A stretch of DNA of 64,000 bases from Cichorium intybus (taxonomy: Eukaryota; Streptophyta; Magnoliopsida; Asterales; Asteraceae), in assembly GCA_023525715.1 (NCBI GenBank), contig CM042011.1, positions 4,483,566-4,547,565 of the forward strand, in the 5' to 3' direction. The translations under genes and the position numbers were made by a program. Positions 11,422 to 22,466 of this stretch are shown one piece after another. Under the pieces are notes generated by a model. It did no database searches, had not been told where the DNA came from, and was given only the letters and a program-made list of their open reading frames with translations. Within the stretch, counting starts at the first letter, position 1, and each line of letters begins with the position of its first letter.

Positions 11422-12327
11422 ATAGTTTAAGCGAATTAGGATCGGCTTGTTCCACTCCTAGGCTTAAACTCATATTATAGAAATGTTAGTTTATGAAAGT
11501 ATACTATATGATGTCTTAAATGACTAAGATATTATGCATCACTTAATATATGCAAATATATAACACTAAGAAATGTTTAGCCAACGCTTTGATTGAGCAA
11601 AAGTTTGACCGTTAAGAAAATGGTATGTTATTTTCCATAACTGTCTACATTTATTAAAGACTATGTTTATAAAGTAGAAAGATTTCCAGAACTGATCACC
11701 ATGTATTTACAATGGTGTTATATGTTAAAGGAACCAGTGTCCCATGAGACCTTGTGGTAACAGCAGAATCAATATGTATAGGTGATTATGGTAATATGGG
11801 CCCGTATTATCATAATCACAGGATATGTATTGAGACTGGTGGAATCGTAAAGGAATTATGGTAGTCTGGTAAGTAAGGATTGTGAAGAGAGTAATAGGAA
11901 TAACCTAGGGATTATATGCTCATGTAATAAAAATAAGTAAGATTATAAGTATTAAAGGTTAATGGAGTGGATATATACCACTTAGTATGACAAGGTAAAA
12001 GAAATTAATAAGATAGTTAATACTCTTGAGACAATATGAAAGGAACCAGTAAAAGAGACATGGCCAGAAGGTATAAATATATTGGATATGTTAATGGAGT
12101 ATACAGTACAAATATAAAAGAAAGAGTATAACTGAAAATTTCGTTGTCTAACGGAAACGAATTATGATTATATAATAAAGATAAAAGTAGTGTCACTTCA
12201 GTGACCAAAGAAAGAAAGATTGGAAAATAATATTAATAATAAATAAAAGTAGTAACACATCGATACATGTGACCCATTACTATAACTTTATAGTAATACA
12301 TTAAGAAAAGTTTACAGAACTAGTAGC
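11422..12327. other. Interior of the element, 3' flank of the captured gene
   Basis: About 900 AT-rich bases between the primer-binding site and the stop codon of the antisense gene. I see no gag similarity. The left part may be element leader and the right part captured 3' flank of the gene; I could not place the junction. Confidence 0.5.
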
Positions 12328-13957
12328 CTAAACTGAAGAATCAGAAGAAAGCGAAAAAAGATCATCTACACTCCACTCTTTGTCATCTGTAGGTCGACTT
12401 GTACCTTCTTGGGGATTTGGAAGGGGTATGTTTTCAGTTATTGGAGGAGGAGCTCCAAGGTGTGGGGTCTCGATAGGGTTGGAACCCGTAACCCCATGAG
12501 TATGGGCTAAAAATTGACTCGTTTGAGGAGTGTGTAAGTAGGGAAGTGATGAGGAAGGGTTCCAATTTGGATCCAGCTGGGGGTAGCTATAAGAAGGAGG
12601 AAACAAGGCTAGGTTACCTACAGAGCCTCCAAAATTATCCTCACTCGCACGCTCGAGTAAACCAGGATTAATACTGCTCGTACCAGAATTAGATGGCTGA
12701 GGTTGCTGCTGTGTATGAATTCTTGATGAAGTTTCCCCCTTTTCCAGAAATTTTCTTTTCTTATATTCAACCTTATGAGCAGCTTGTATTAGTTTCTTTG
12801 TGCCTTCTGTTAGACCTGATTGAGACCCTTCAATTATTGCTTCTTTCTCCCTTTTTAGGTTGGGTAATAACTCTTTCGATAATCCTGCTGCTCCACTAAA
12901 CTCGTTGCCAAATTCCTGTGACACAAATAACTTTAGTAATTACAATTTTATGATATATAAAAAGAAATGTAATTCTTTACCTCAACACGATCAATAAGAG
13001 TTTGCAGACTCTTAAGTTGTCGTTGGGGCCAATGATCGATACCTAAATCTCTACAGCGTTTTTTTAACTGTGTCGATCCAATGTTGAGTTCTTTCGCAGC
13101 TTTCTCAATTGGTTCATTAAAGTGTTCAGCTATTATTTCTCTACTTAATGAGTGTCTGAAACCTCTTCTACTGCCAACTGCTGTGGTTGTCGGAATTGAA
13201 GGATTGAGTTCAAATGTATTATTATTATTATTTGGGATCATTTGAACATGATCCTGATTTTCTGAACCAAAGATGGACATTGATTCATTAAAATCAGTAG
13301 CTTCTATTGGTGGTAATTGTACGTTTTCAATCATGGACTCAGGATTTTGAAATCCTTCTAGGTTCCTCTGAATCACCTGAAGTTGATTTTGATATTGAAA
13401 ACCAACCCCAAGTTCGGGATTCACTTCAATATTTATGTTATGAGTCGTTTGTAATTGATTGTCATTTTGAAGGTCAGCCATAAATTCTTGATTCATGGGG
13501 ATGATCTCACTACTCGTTGAGGGTACGTCGATGAATGGATTGTAACCAGATAAAGCATCCACAGATGGGTCTACATACAACAATTATCAGATGATAAAAC
13601 AAAATTGAATATTCATAAAAGCAATCATTTAAAAGAATTTAACCTGGTAGAAGGTGTGGAGTTTGATCAAGTACATGGTCTAAAGATACATTCACCGGAT
13701 CGTCTAAGTTGATGTTTAGCTCGGGAGAAATTTCTGGCTCATCGTTGAGTAGCTCTATAGATAGTATATCTGGAAGACTGTATCATAATTCAAAAATCAA
13801 ACAAAACATTAGAAAGAAAAATGAAAAACAAATAATGGATGTTTAGAATGTTAAAGTCACCGAACTCCTGTAAAGATGTCTGATCTGAAGGACCCTCTCC
13901 TTGCGGAAAACCAGGTCCAGGGTTTGACAGATCGCCCATTGAAGATCTGTTTTCCAT
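12328..13957 (-). CDS. RWP-RK transcription factor gene (four exons) captured in an LTR element
   Basis: Exons on the minus strand are 13861-13957, 13644-13769, 12981-13570 and 12328-12915. All three introns (91, 73 and 65 bp) have GT...AG ends, and phases join to one 466-aa frame with no stop. The start is the ATG at 13957 (MENRSSMGDLSNPG), about 100 bp below a TATA box. The RWP-RK DNA-binding domain spans about residues 214-268: LSREIIAEHF, EKAAKELNIG, TQLKKRCRDLGI, then HWPQRQ where the family signature is RWPxRK, so the R and K of the name are replaced. A conserved C-terminal stretch TKKLIQAAHKVEYKKRKF may hold a nuclear signal. The rest is Q/N- and P/S-rich. RWP-RK proteins (NLP and RKD groups) are plant nuclear regulators of nitrogen responses or of egg and gametophyte programmes. 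No GAF or PB1 domain is seen, so it looks more RKD-like. It lies antisense inside the element, and retained introns show capture as DNA or as antisense RNA. Expression is unknown. Confidence 0.85.
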
Positions 13958-14054
13958 GACTCAGCTTTAAATATGAGTTCGTATATGAACAATCTAGTGA
14001 TAGAAGAGAATGAGACTGAAAATGAACGTGGAAATAAATGATGCTACTTACGTG

Positions 14055-14064
14055 TATATATATA
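14055..14064 (-). promoter_or_regulatory. TATA box of the captured RWP-RK gene
   Basis: The minus strand reads GCTATATATATACACG about 98 bp upstream of the ATG at 13957, a normal plant spacing for a TATA box and short 5' UTR. It suggests that the gene's own promoter was captured along with the exons. Confidence 0.55.
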
Positions 14065-14634
14065 GCATTTTGTAGCTGGAACCGAAAGGACGCATGTAAT
14101 TGAAAGCACAATTCATGTTCTTATTACCAAAAATTCAAACCATCTACAGTGGATGCGACCCTTCACTACCCTGAGTGCCGGTTAATCTTCAAAATTCACT
14201 GCTAGACTCTAGTGATAAAGGGATATTGATGAGATTTTTTTGGAATAAAGGTGAATAAAGTGGTGTCGTTTACTGATTACTTAATTGCACAGACTGTTGT
14301 AGGCTGTTGATTATTAGTGATGTGATATCACATAAAAACAAAGTGTACGACCTATCTGTTAACATTGGAGAGGTATTGACCTTAACTTATTTCGACTTTT
14401 CATCTCGTGTTGGACTCTAGGCCTAATGGGTTAAAGCTTAACATATTTGGGCGCATGTCGTTGGGCTAGTAGTTATGGAAAAATTAATAGACCAATATAA
14501 AAATGAAGTATGGGCTAATGTATTCACATACTATTAATCTTGTGGAATTATGGGCTAATGAAAGTTTCAACCTAGATTACCTATTGTCTTGGTGTTGAAT
14601 TTCGGGGACGAAATTTTTGTAAATGGGGGAGAGT
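14065..14634. other. Captured 5' flank and element 3' end with polypurine tract
   Basis: This holds the upstream region of the antisense gene and, at its right edge, TTTCGGGGACGAAATTTTTG followed by the purine tract at 14620-14634. The last 40 bp resemble the 3' end of plant Ty3/gypsy internal regions; the remainder matches nothing I recognise. Confidence 0.6.
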
Positions 14635-17502
14635 TGTAACGCCCGTCTTTGGCGTTAACGTTAAAGTTAATGTTGATTTTATTAATCGCATATTTTAAAA
14701 GAAATGATAATAAATTTAATTAGAAAGCAGACTCTAAAATTAAACCTCCTATTTCGGTATGTTCATTTTGATGAATTAATTATTTAGCGTCAATAATAAT
14801 AATAATAATAAACTTTAAAATTTAAATTATGTGTTTAGGGGTAGAATATGCCAATTATAAAAACTTAATATGATTGGTGTTTTAGGTTTGGGCTAACTAA
14901 ATACATGACTTATAAATCTAGGGACTAAACATGAAAATATGTGAAACTTGAATGGGAAAGTCCTTATGGCCGATTGCATCTACAGATCTTTAAAATTTGC
15001 TACCACTCGTTCCTTTCACTCTAGCCTAAAACAAACTTGCCTTGTACTTTTTCTATACAACGTATCATATTTTCTTGTGGGAAGGAAACCCTAGTCGATG
15101 TTTCACATGTTGGGAGGAGATCGAGAGTGTGGATGGGTCGTGATCGGGATTCCTTGCTGCTGCTAATTTCGGGTTGTAACTTAGGTATGTTGCTGTCTTC
15201 TCTTTTTGTTTCTAATCGATCCCACACATCTCACACATTTGTGTGTTGATGTATGTATTGTATGTTGTGATTTGGGATAGTCCTTGAGGTACTTATTATT
15301 CTATGATTTCTAAGTCTTCCATTCAGACCTTTTATGGTATTAAAAAGAGTCTTAATGGGTGTATGGTTGAAAACCTTAACCCTAAGTTGATTTTATGAGA
15401 AAGTTGTAAAGTTCCTGATTTTGGGTTTTCTTGTAAAAACCATATAAAATCATAGAATGGACCATTTGAGGTGAAACATATATTTATAGAAAGGTATATG
15501 TGTCTAGTTTAGTATTCCAGAAGGTCATGGCCTAAATCGAGCCTTAGTTCATGCAGAAGTTGCTATCTTCACTGACTGGTCCAGGGCTGTGTCGAGCAGT
15601 GAATTCTACCTTGTTAAATTCATAGTAAAATGTACAAAACTCTTTTGGGGGCAAGGCCAGTGGCCTTAGTTCACGTTTGACGTCTAGTTTGTTCGTACCA
15701 AAATTTAGAGTTCAGTTCTTAACCCATTTTGAGAGATTATTATTTCTTTAACGTGTGGTTCAGTAGGTGGACTGATTGCATCAGTCAAATTTGGAGATTT
15801 TTCGTTTATTCTTGAGAAATGTAAATGACATGAGGTCAGGGCCTGTAGTTTTGAATTAGGGTCATGTTTGTCCAATATTTTTCCCAGAATTTATTGATGA
15901 TCATTTCCAGGATTAAAGTGGCAATCTTTGCAATCTGGTCTGGATTTAACATATTTTGATACCCAATCTTGGTTAATTCATAGAAAATAGAGGAAAAATA
16001 GTTAATACATGTTCCTTACATCCCTGGAAAGGTAAAGAGATGGTCTAGGAAAATATCTAAATATATCCTTGATTTGTTGAGGTTACGATGAGCTTAAGTG
16101 GTCACAAACAGATTTTCTGCTTTGAGGTTAAAAGCTGATAGATAAATATAATAAGTGTTTTAATTCTAAAAGTATATAATTAAGGTACGGCTTAATTATT
16201 ATGACATATAATAACTTAATATACCTTATAGGAGTATAAGGTGTGCGATTTTGAGCTTAGTTGGATTTGCGGAGTTGCCGCACGGATTTCTACATTGCCG
16301 ACTTGAGGTGAGTACATGCAGTATTTTTACCCATTCTGGGGTACATGGCAAGTAAGTATTTACAAGATTTCCTTATAAAATTTCTATATGTGAAATTATA
16401 TGCATGTTTTGAACTACAAGTTGAATTAAAGGAAGGTGTGTTGGTCTATGAACCAATTATGTGAAAGTATATTTTTTATTACAAGTGATATATGTTTCCA
16501 AGTATGAATGGCATATAGCCACAAGATGTTTAAGAAGTAGGTTTTAGTTATAAACTATATATGTTTTCGAGTAAGAATGGCATATAGCCATAAGATGTTG
16601 AAAAGTATATTTTGGCATAAAGCTTAGTATGTTAGAAAAATATGTTTTAAACATATGATTATTATGTGATGAAAGTTATATTTGGCATCTAGCCATAAAG
16701 ACATAAAATGATGTAGTTTGGCATCTAGCCACAAGTTATATGTTTATGAGAAATGTTCAAGCAAGCAGAAAGTTTTTGTATGACTGGTGATTGTAGCAAG
16801 CAGCGTTAGTAAGGGAACTATGTTCCAACCTTCCCGGGTTAGGTAAGGGATCTACTGGGGAAAAAGCCCCATCGCGAAGTAGATTGCCTCAGCACTTCTA
16901 TGGTGAGGATTGATCCGTTCTTTCTAGCCATAGAGACTTGGGGTATCACTTATGGTGATTAAAGCCCTAAGTATAAAAATCCAGCAAGCTTATAAAACCA
17001 GTCAAAGCAAGTAAGAAAGAAGCTATTTTTGAAAAGTATATTATGAAGTGAATTTGAAAGATGTTAATTTTGTAAAGTATGTCATGAAATTATTTTTGAG
17101 AAGTAAAGAGTTATAGTATGTTACTACTAATAAGTTTTGAAAGATGTTATATGTTACAAGTTTTATAAAAGTCGGAAAAAAAAAAGTTAAAGGTTTGAGT
17201 CTAAAACTCATGTAACTCACGAGACATTTTTGTCTTACGTATTCTATTTTTATGCCATGTATTCCAGGTTAAATGCTATGCTATAATTGGATGAAGTTTA
17301 GCTGGAGTGGAGCCCACATAGCTCCTATCTTGGACACAAGGTTTAATCCTTTTCTTGCTTACTATGGTTAGTTTGGTATGGATTTGTAACACCCACAGTT
17401 TTAAATATGTAAATAATCGGTTTTTGTTAAACCGTATTTTTGTATTCAAGTATTTATACGAAAAACCATAGTATTTGCAAACAGTAGAAATGGGGTGTCA
17501 CA
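14635..17502 (+). repeat. 3' LTR of the RWP-RK-carrying element
   Basis: 2868 bp, essentially identical to 8535-11405, including the stem-loop at 16850-16884. It is followed by the target duplication AGAAA (17503-17507). Confidence 0.97.
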
Positions 17503-17818
17503 AGAAAACTAACACATCTTCTATCATTATCAATACTGGTAAATGGGACAAAAAGCATATTATAACTACAATAAACAAGTTTAGAATAATTTGCTCAAAA
17601 AAATGAAAATACTATTTAAAAATTAAAAATGACGATTAATGGGAAAAATGGCGTCAAATGCAACATCTCCAAATTCTTTGTAATTTAATTTGGTTGTTTT
17701 GTCAACCCAAAACACTTGGTTTCAGTTTTAAACGTGAGGCAAATCAACTTTTCACAAAACACTTGGTTTCAAATGTGCAAAAAATAAAAACATGAACTAG
17801 TGGCTCTGATACCACTTT

Positions 17819-18463
17819 TGGATTATGGTGTGATTTACAAAGCGCAAATAATAGTGGAAGCAACAAAACCATAATTCAAGCGGATCACAGGTTCATGACT
17901 AGATGCAATACAAAGAATAAGAACACATGAAATCATACATTTTGAGTTCTAGGGTTTTGATTTCTTCTTCTTGTATGGATGATCTAAGACCCAAAGTAGA
18001 ATCCCTCTTTCAAAATCGCACCCAAGACAATGTTCATGCAAGCTCAAACAATCTTCTCACTACCTTTGCAACCTTGAACACAAATCCTAGTTGATTAGGG
18101 TTTTGGTGGTGGGTAGACAAAATCGTGGGGGTAGGTTGGAAAAATCCATAAGGTAGAGAGGACGGAAAGGAAAAACACGAAAAGCTATTCGCAGGCACAG
18201 CTAGGATTTATCCCTAGCCTTATAGTCCTTATCAGTTGACTAGTCTAAGTCGTATCATTATCCAATGTTTGAATTCATATAGTTTCTCTTTAAACCCCTG
18301 AATTCTTTTAGCTTCTAATTTACCCATTATGAATTAATAAGTTAATAAACCAGTCGTTCATCTTTCTCCTTTTGTTATTTTATGCATAAACCATCTCTTG
18401 CGTATAACCTAAAAGGACCTTGTTATCATCAATCTTGTTGGGACCATGGACGTATTTCCAACA
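17819..18463 (-). repeat. Copia-type LTR relic with primer-binding site
   Basis: On the minus strand a TGGTATCAGAGCC site (17802-17814) is followed within four bases by a TG-start sequence. It resembles the layout of the LTR at 6014, with a shared AGAATCCCTCT stretch and the GGAAGCA context after the start. The right boundary is guessed from CCAACA at 18463. No coding region accompanies it. Confidence 0.45.
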
Positions 18464-18530
18464 CATACCTCATGGATGCTATTGTTTAGTAGACCTTAGA
18501 TATGGCAAATAACGTGCCACTGATACCACT

Positions 18531-18910
18531 TGTTTAAATCCACAACATAAAAAGAAGCACAAATAAAAAGCATCGACACAAAAATTTTGCATGGAAATCC
18601 TTGCGGGTGAAAACCGCAGGCATACGACATGTTATATTATTATTGGTGAAGAAAGGTTACAAGAGGCAGAGAATTATTTTCTAATGATTTAATCATAGAC
18701 TATAAAGCTATTTATAAAAACGTTTTAGACTCTCACTCTAATGCAAATTCTAATAACTACCACAAATAAATGCACAATATAATTTGCCTAAATCATGTTG
18801 GAGAATTACATATTAACATGCACACATGACTCGTCATGAAAGAACTTGTTTATTGCATTTAGAGTACATTGGACTCAAACTAGGACTATGTCGATCAGAA
18901 TAAAATGCAA
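18531..18910 (-). repeat. Possible second LTR relic
   Basis: A diverged primer-binding site (plus strand CACTGATACCA, up to 18528) abuts TGTTTAAATCC at 18531, the usual arrangement at an LTR border. The far end is not defined. Bases 17503-17801 next to these relics show nothing recognisable. Confidence 0.35.
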
Positions 18911-18942
18911 TTTTGTCCAACCAAGCACCCACTCTCAACATC

Positions 18943-19172
18943 CATCACCTGATGGCTGAGTGGTAGCTTTCCCACCTTTCCATAGGAGAGGTCAGGGTTC
19001 GACTCTCACCAGCTTCAATTAGGGATGGCCACCAGTACACCCAAAGGGTGGGTTGCCTGGCACATGAGTTTACTGGGTGTTCATGTTGCCCCGAGGTTGG
19101 GTCAGTCGGGTCGTCCAAAGGACGGGTCGGGTGGCTTCCTCGGTTATCAAAAAAAAAAAAAAAAAAAAAAAA
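18943..19172 (+). mobile_element. tRNA-derived SINE with 20-bp target duplication
   Basis: Pol III box A (TGGCTGAGTGGTAGC) and box B (GGTTCGACTC) are near the 5' end, and a pure A tail of about 26 bases closes the 3' end. Direct repeats of 20 bp with one mismatch flank it (18923-18942 and 19173-19192). All are hallmarks of a SINE moved by LINE machinery, and the nearly perfect duplication and clean tail mark it as young. Confidence 0.88.
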
Positions 19173-19420
19173 AAGCACCCACTCTTAACATCTCCATTGT
19201 GTAAAAGACGTAAATGTCCTCTTAATCTCATCATTGAAATAACCTTGAATACTTTGTCTTAATGTAGTATAATCCTATCATTTCACGTTAGCAAATGCAG
19301 ACTTAGGGGCAATATCTCGTGTTATCCATAGTATGGGAAAAACCGCATCATTAAAGTCAACATAACTTATAAGAATAGACTCAAAAGAAGAAATATAACA
19401 TTGCCACCACGATAGGAGCC

Positions 19421-19689
19421 TAGTTGGTTGAGGTGCGAAATTCAGCATCCGAGCTGGTCCAAGGTTCAAACATTGGCATGTCCAAAGTATCACTAGTATT
19501 TCTTACATTAACCTCCCACGTGGGCCCGGACGGGTTGACGTGAGCCGTTCAGCTGGTTTGGTTGAGGTGCGAAATTCAGCATCCGAGGTCCAAGGTTCAA
19601 ACATTGGCATGTCCAAAGTATCACTAGTATTTCTTACATTAACCTCCTACGTGGGCCCGAACGGGTTGACGTGAGTCGTTCAGCCGGTA
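19421..19689 (+). mobile_element. Tandemly duplicated SINE-like unit
   Basis: Two copies of about 134 bp (19426-19559, 19560-19689) are nearly identical apart from a 4-bp deletion. Each has a box-A-like TTGGTTGAGG start and a box-B-like GGTTCAAAC. No A tail or duplication is clear, so this may be a tRNA-derived SINE dimer or a local duplication of one. Confidence 0.5.
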
Positions 19690-19799
19690 CAATTTACCAT
19701 TTTTTTAATATGAGATTTGTGATTCGAAACTCGTTATTTGAAATCCACACTTACACATTACCGGATGTCTGACTTTAGTAGTTTAACTTTTGGGTTATC

Positions 19800-20369
19800 A
19801 TTATACTTTTGGGTTCTTCTAAAAAAGGAAATCACTTCCCATAAACAAATGAAGCAAAAGTGAAGTGAACACCAACTTTTGATTCCATTTCACTCCCCAC
19901 GTTAGACTTTGAATAAGATTCTTGATATAATGTTTGGTTTCACACTTGTTTCCCAACACGTTTACTACTTCTTTCCTTCCAACACACATAAATATTACCG
20001 TTAAATTTCTGTAAAAAGCTCTTTCGTATAGTCGCATGTATGTCTTCTTATCTGTAACAACTAGTCCTACATGGATATAGAATAAGGAGCTTAAGTAGGG
20101 GAGTTTATAACAAATCGTCTCCCATTGATGCATAAGATAAGTTTGATCTCATTACTTTGTGACTTATCAATAACCTCCACCATAGTTTTAAGTTTATCAA
20201 GTGGTTATTGGGGCTAGTTCTTTAGGCCCGGGAATCACAAAACTACAAGAAACCAGTAAGAACTGCAAGATATCATCATCGTGACAATTTAAAAAAAAAA
20301 TTGAGTCTGTCCTTTCCATAACTTATCCAATTTTTGTTAAAAAAGCCCGGTCAAGAACAAGTACTCCTA

Positions 20370-20413
<44 letters not shown>

Positions 20414-22440
20414 ATCGGCCCAAACACGAACGATGGTCCCAGAGAAATCCTAACTAATATTTTTAACATTCGAGCTGGTACAATTTTGCCGCATCTCAAT
20501 TATTGGTGTAGTCTTTTCAAAAATATGTATATACATGCTCAGTTACATTTAAGTTTCTAATTGGGTATGAAACAAGTCATACATGTCTATAGTAGCTTAG
20601 CTGTAATCCACTTCCACGTCAACTGTGTAATAGCTAGAATCCAAATCAGAGGTCGAATTTTAATTTTTTTATTTTGGAGGCTTCTTTGCTTAAATTGCTA
20701 ATTGCTTTGCTGGTTTAGGAATAAAGATGTAAGCAAAAGTAATAACATGATCAGTTCGAAACTTATCAAATCGGAACAATTAATTTTTCTGATGAACCAA
20801 ACTGGCCAGATTGAACCAATGTAGTTTAGTTTAATAAAAATAGTAGTTTGTGTCAAAATTAATTAGATATTTTACAACTTCTTAAAACTTTACATTATGC
20901 ACAGATGAAGCTTAAGTGGCGTAGACGGTCGGGATTTTTTGATATGCTACTTAATTTTCAACATAAAAACATATTTTTCATATTTTTCCAAAAAAAACAT
21001 ACAATTGTAAATGATAAGTTAAGTAACTAGTTTTCGAGTGTGAAACGACATATCAATTTTCATTGGTCGGTTGGCCACCCTTTTAGTTAGACAGTTTTTT
21101 TAACACCCCTAACGATTTTCCGCTTCTTTTTTCTTGATTTGGGTCTTATTTATTTCGTTTTTAGCTTCTTCAAGGTCTTTCTCATTTTATTTTCATTTGC
21201 AGATCATATCCTTTGAGAAATGGACCAAACCCAAAACTGGCTTAAAAATAAGACAAATGCCCAAGCGATTTTCTCCAAAGAAAAACACCGCAAAAAGGAA
21301 CAAAGGAGATCATACCACTCCATGTTCTATAACATTTTACTTTCTATATTTGCACAGCAACAATCAAATCGATAGTATTCGTAAAACATGGCAATTCATT
21401 CAAGAAAACCAGTAATAATCACTTCACAAGAAACCTGCCTTGTCGTGGCTGTGGCTGTGGCTGTTGCGGTGGCGGTGGCGGTGGCGGCGGCGGCAACACC
21501 AGTGAAACAGATTCGCGTTTGTTCCTCTCATGGAACCTCCTAATATAATCCGAAGCCTTAAGGTTTGTAACAGCAGCCTTCAGCTCACTCGATTGCAAAT
21601 CACTATACCTACTCGCATCGTCTGCAATTCCATTGTCAGGGTGGTCGTTTCCGTGAATCTTGATGAAAGAAGAGCTCCCTCCTCCTTCTAAACCCACCAC
21701 ATGGCGGCTATTTGGGGTTTTCCCGGTAGGGTTTTTCGGTGGTTTTACTGTTGAGTGGTGGCTTTTTGGTGGTGGAAGTGAATTACTTGACGTGACATCA
21801 GTTTCGGCGTGGGGCAATGACAGTTTGAGGAAGCTTCTAATTAGTTGCATAAGTTTCTCACACGATGATCTTCTCTTTTTGGTAGAATTGATGGGCATGT
21901 TTGAAGTGGATTTGAGTGATATAAATAAAACCCACATGTGTGTATATATAATTTGTATTGGGAATTTTACGTATATAAAACGAAACAGAAAAAAAAAAAA
22001 AAAAAAGGAAATTATTCTAGTTGCGTGTATCAGTTATTAAAAGTTAAAACTAATTGCTTGAAAGTATGAACAGGCAAAAGGCCTTTTCTTTTGTTGAGAA
22101 ATGAATGTGAAAGGGAAAGGAATAAACATGAACCACAATCCTAGGACCATAGCTCTTGTTTAGGAAGAGAATAGACTTTTCGAACTATATGCGCTCGTAC
22201 AACTTTTGTCCGAATAAGTGGTAAAAGATAAGTTTCTTCTTGAGGTTTTCTGCGGGCAAATACCATAGCTTAATGGAGAAAACAAACCCATATATTGAAG
22301 AGCAATTGTACCCAAAGACTGGTTTTTAGATTTTCAGATGACGGGTGTTCGATCTATATATAACCATGCATAATGCCATGAAACTGAACCCGAAACAGTA
22401 AGCTGAACACAATATAACATATCTTCATTGGTATGCAGAA
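19800..22440. repeat. Segmental duplication, copy A
   Basis: Blocks in copy A reappear in the same order downstream: 19815-20270 with 26645-27300, 20780-20930 with 27416-27572, 21310-21937 with 33960-34551, and 22070-22130 with 34680-34750. The blocks include the small gene at 21419-21898. The two copies are diverged but easy to align by eye. Bases 19690-21418 carry no gene that I recognise, only a long A-run at 20371-20411. Confidence 0.75.
21419..21898 (-). CDS. Small uncharacterised plant protein, paralogue A
   Basis: 159 aa from the ATG at 21898 (MPINSTKKRRSS); a longer in-frame start exists at 21937. No known domain was recognised. The N-terminus is basic and cysteine-containing (SSCEKLMQLIRSF), the middle is S/P-rich with GGGSSSFIKIHGND, and a conserved block ASDYIRRFHERNK precedes a run of prolines, a P/Q tract and the end GRFLVK. 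The paralogue at 34084-34551 keeps the same blocks, which supports real coding history. Function unknown. The start at 21898 is preferred because similarity of the leader resembles a UTR. Confidence 0.65.
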   Translation of the reverse strand: MPINSTKKRRSSCEKLMQLIRSFLKLSLPHAETDVTSSNSLPPPKSHHSTVKPPKNPTGKTPNSRHVVGLEGGGSSSFIKIHGNDHPDNGIADDASRYSDLQSSELKAAVTNLKASDYIRRFHERNKRESVSLVLPPPPPPPPPQQPQPQPRQGRFLVK

Positions 22441-22466
22441 AAAGGGCATCACTCAAGCCAATAGAA

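Larger units (their letters stand above)
8535..17502 (+). mobile_element. Complete non-autonomous LTR retrotransposon carrying an RWP-RK gene
   Basis: Two direct LTRs (8535-11405 and 14635-17502) have ends TGTAACGCCC ... GGTGTCACA. They flank a 3.23-kb interior, and the whole is bounded by the 5-bp duplication AGAAA (8530-8534 and 17503-17507). A Met-tRNA primer-binding site follows the left LTR, and a purine-rich tract (AAATGGGGGAGAGT) precedes the right LTR. That tract follows a stretch like the 3' end of Ty3/gypsy polyproteins, so the parent was probably a gypsy element. No gag, protease, integrase, RT or RNase H sequence is present, so movement must rely on proteins of another element. 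The only coding content is an antisense RWP-RK gene. I found no base substitution between the LTRs, only a 3-base A-run difference, which points to a very recent insertion. Confidence 0.95.

Noticed and set aside
8535..17502. Possibility that the two long direct repeats are a host segmental duplication flanking a normal RWP-RK gene
   Set aside because: TG...CA ends, PBS, PPT, and a perfect 5-bp duplication exactly at the outer borders require retrotransposition.
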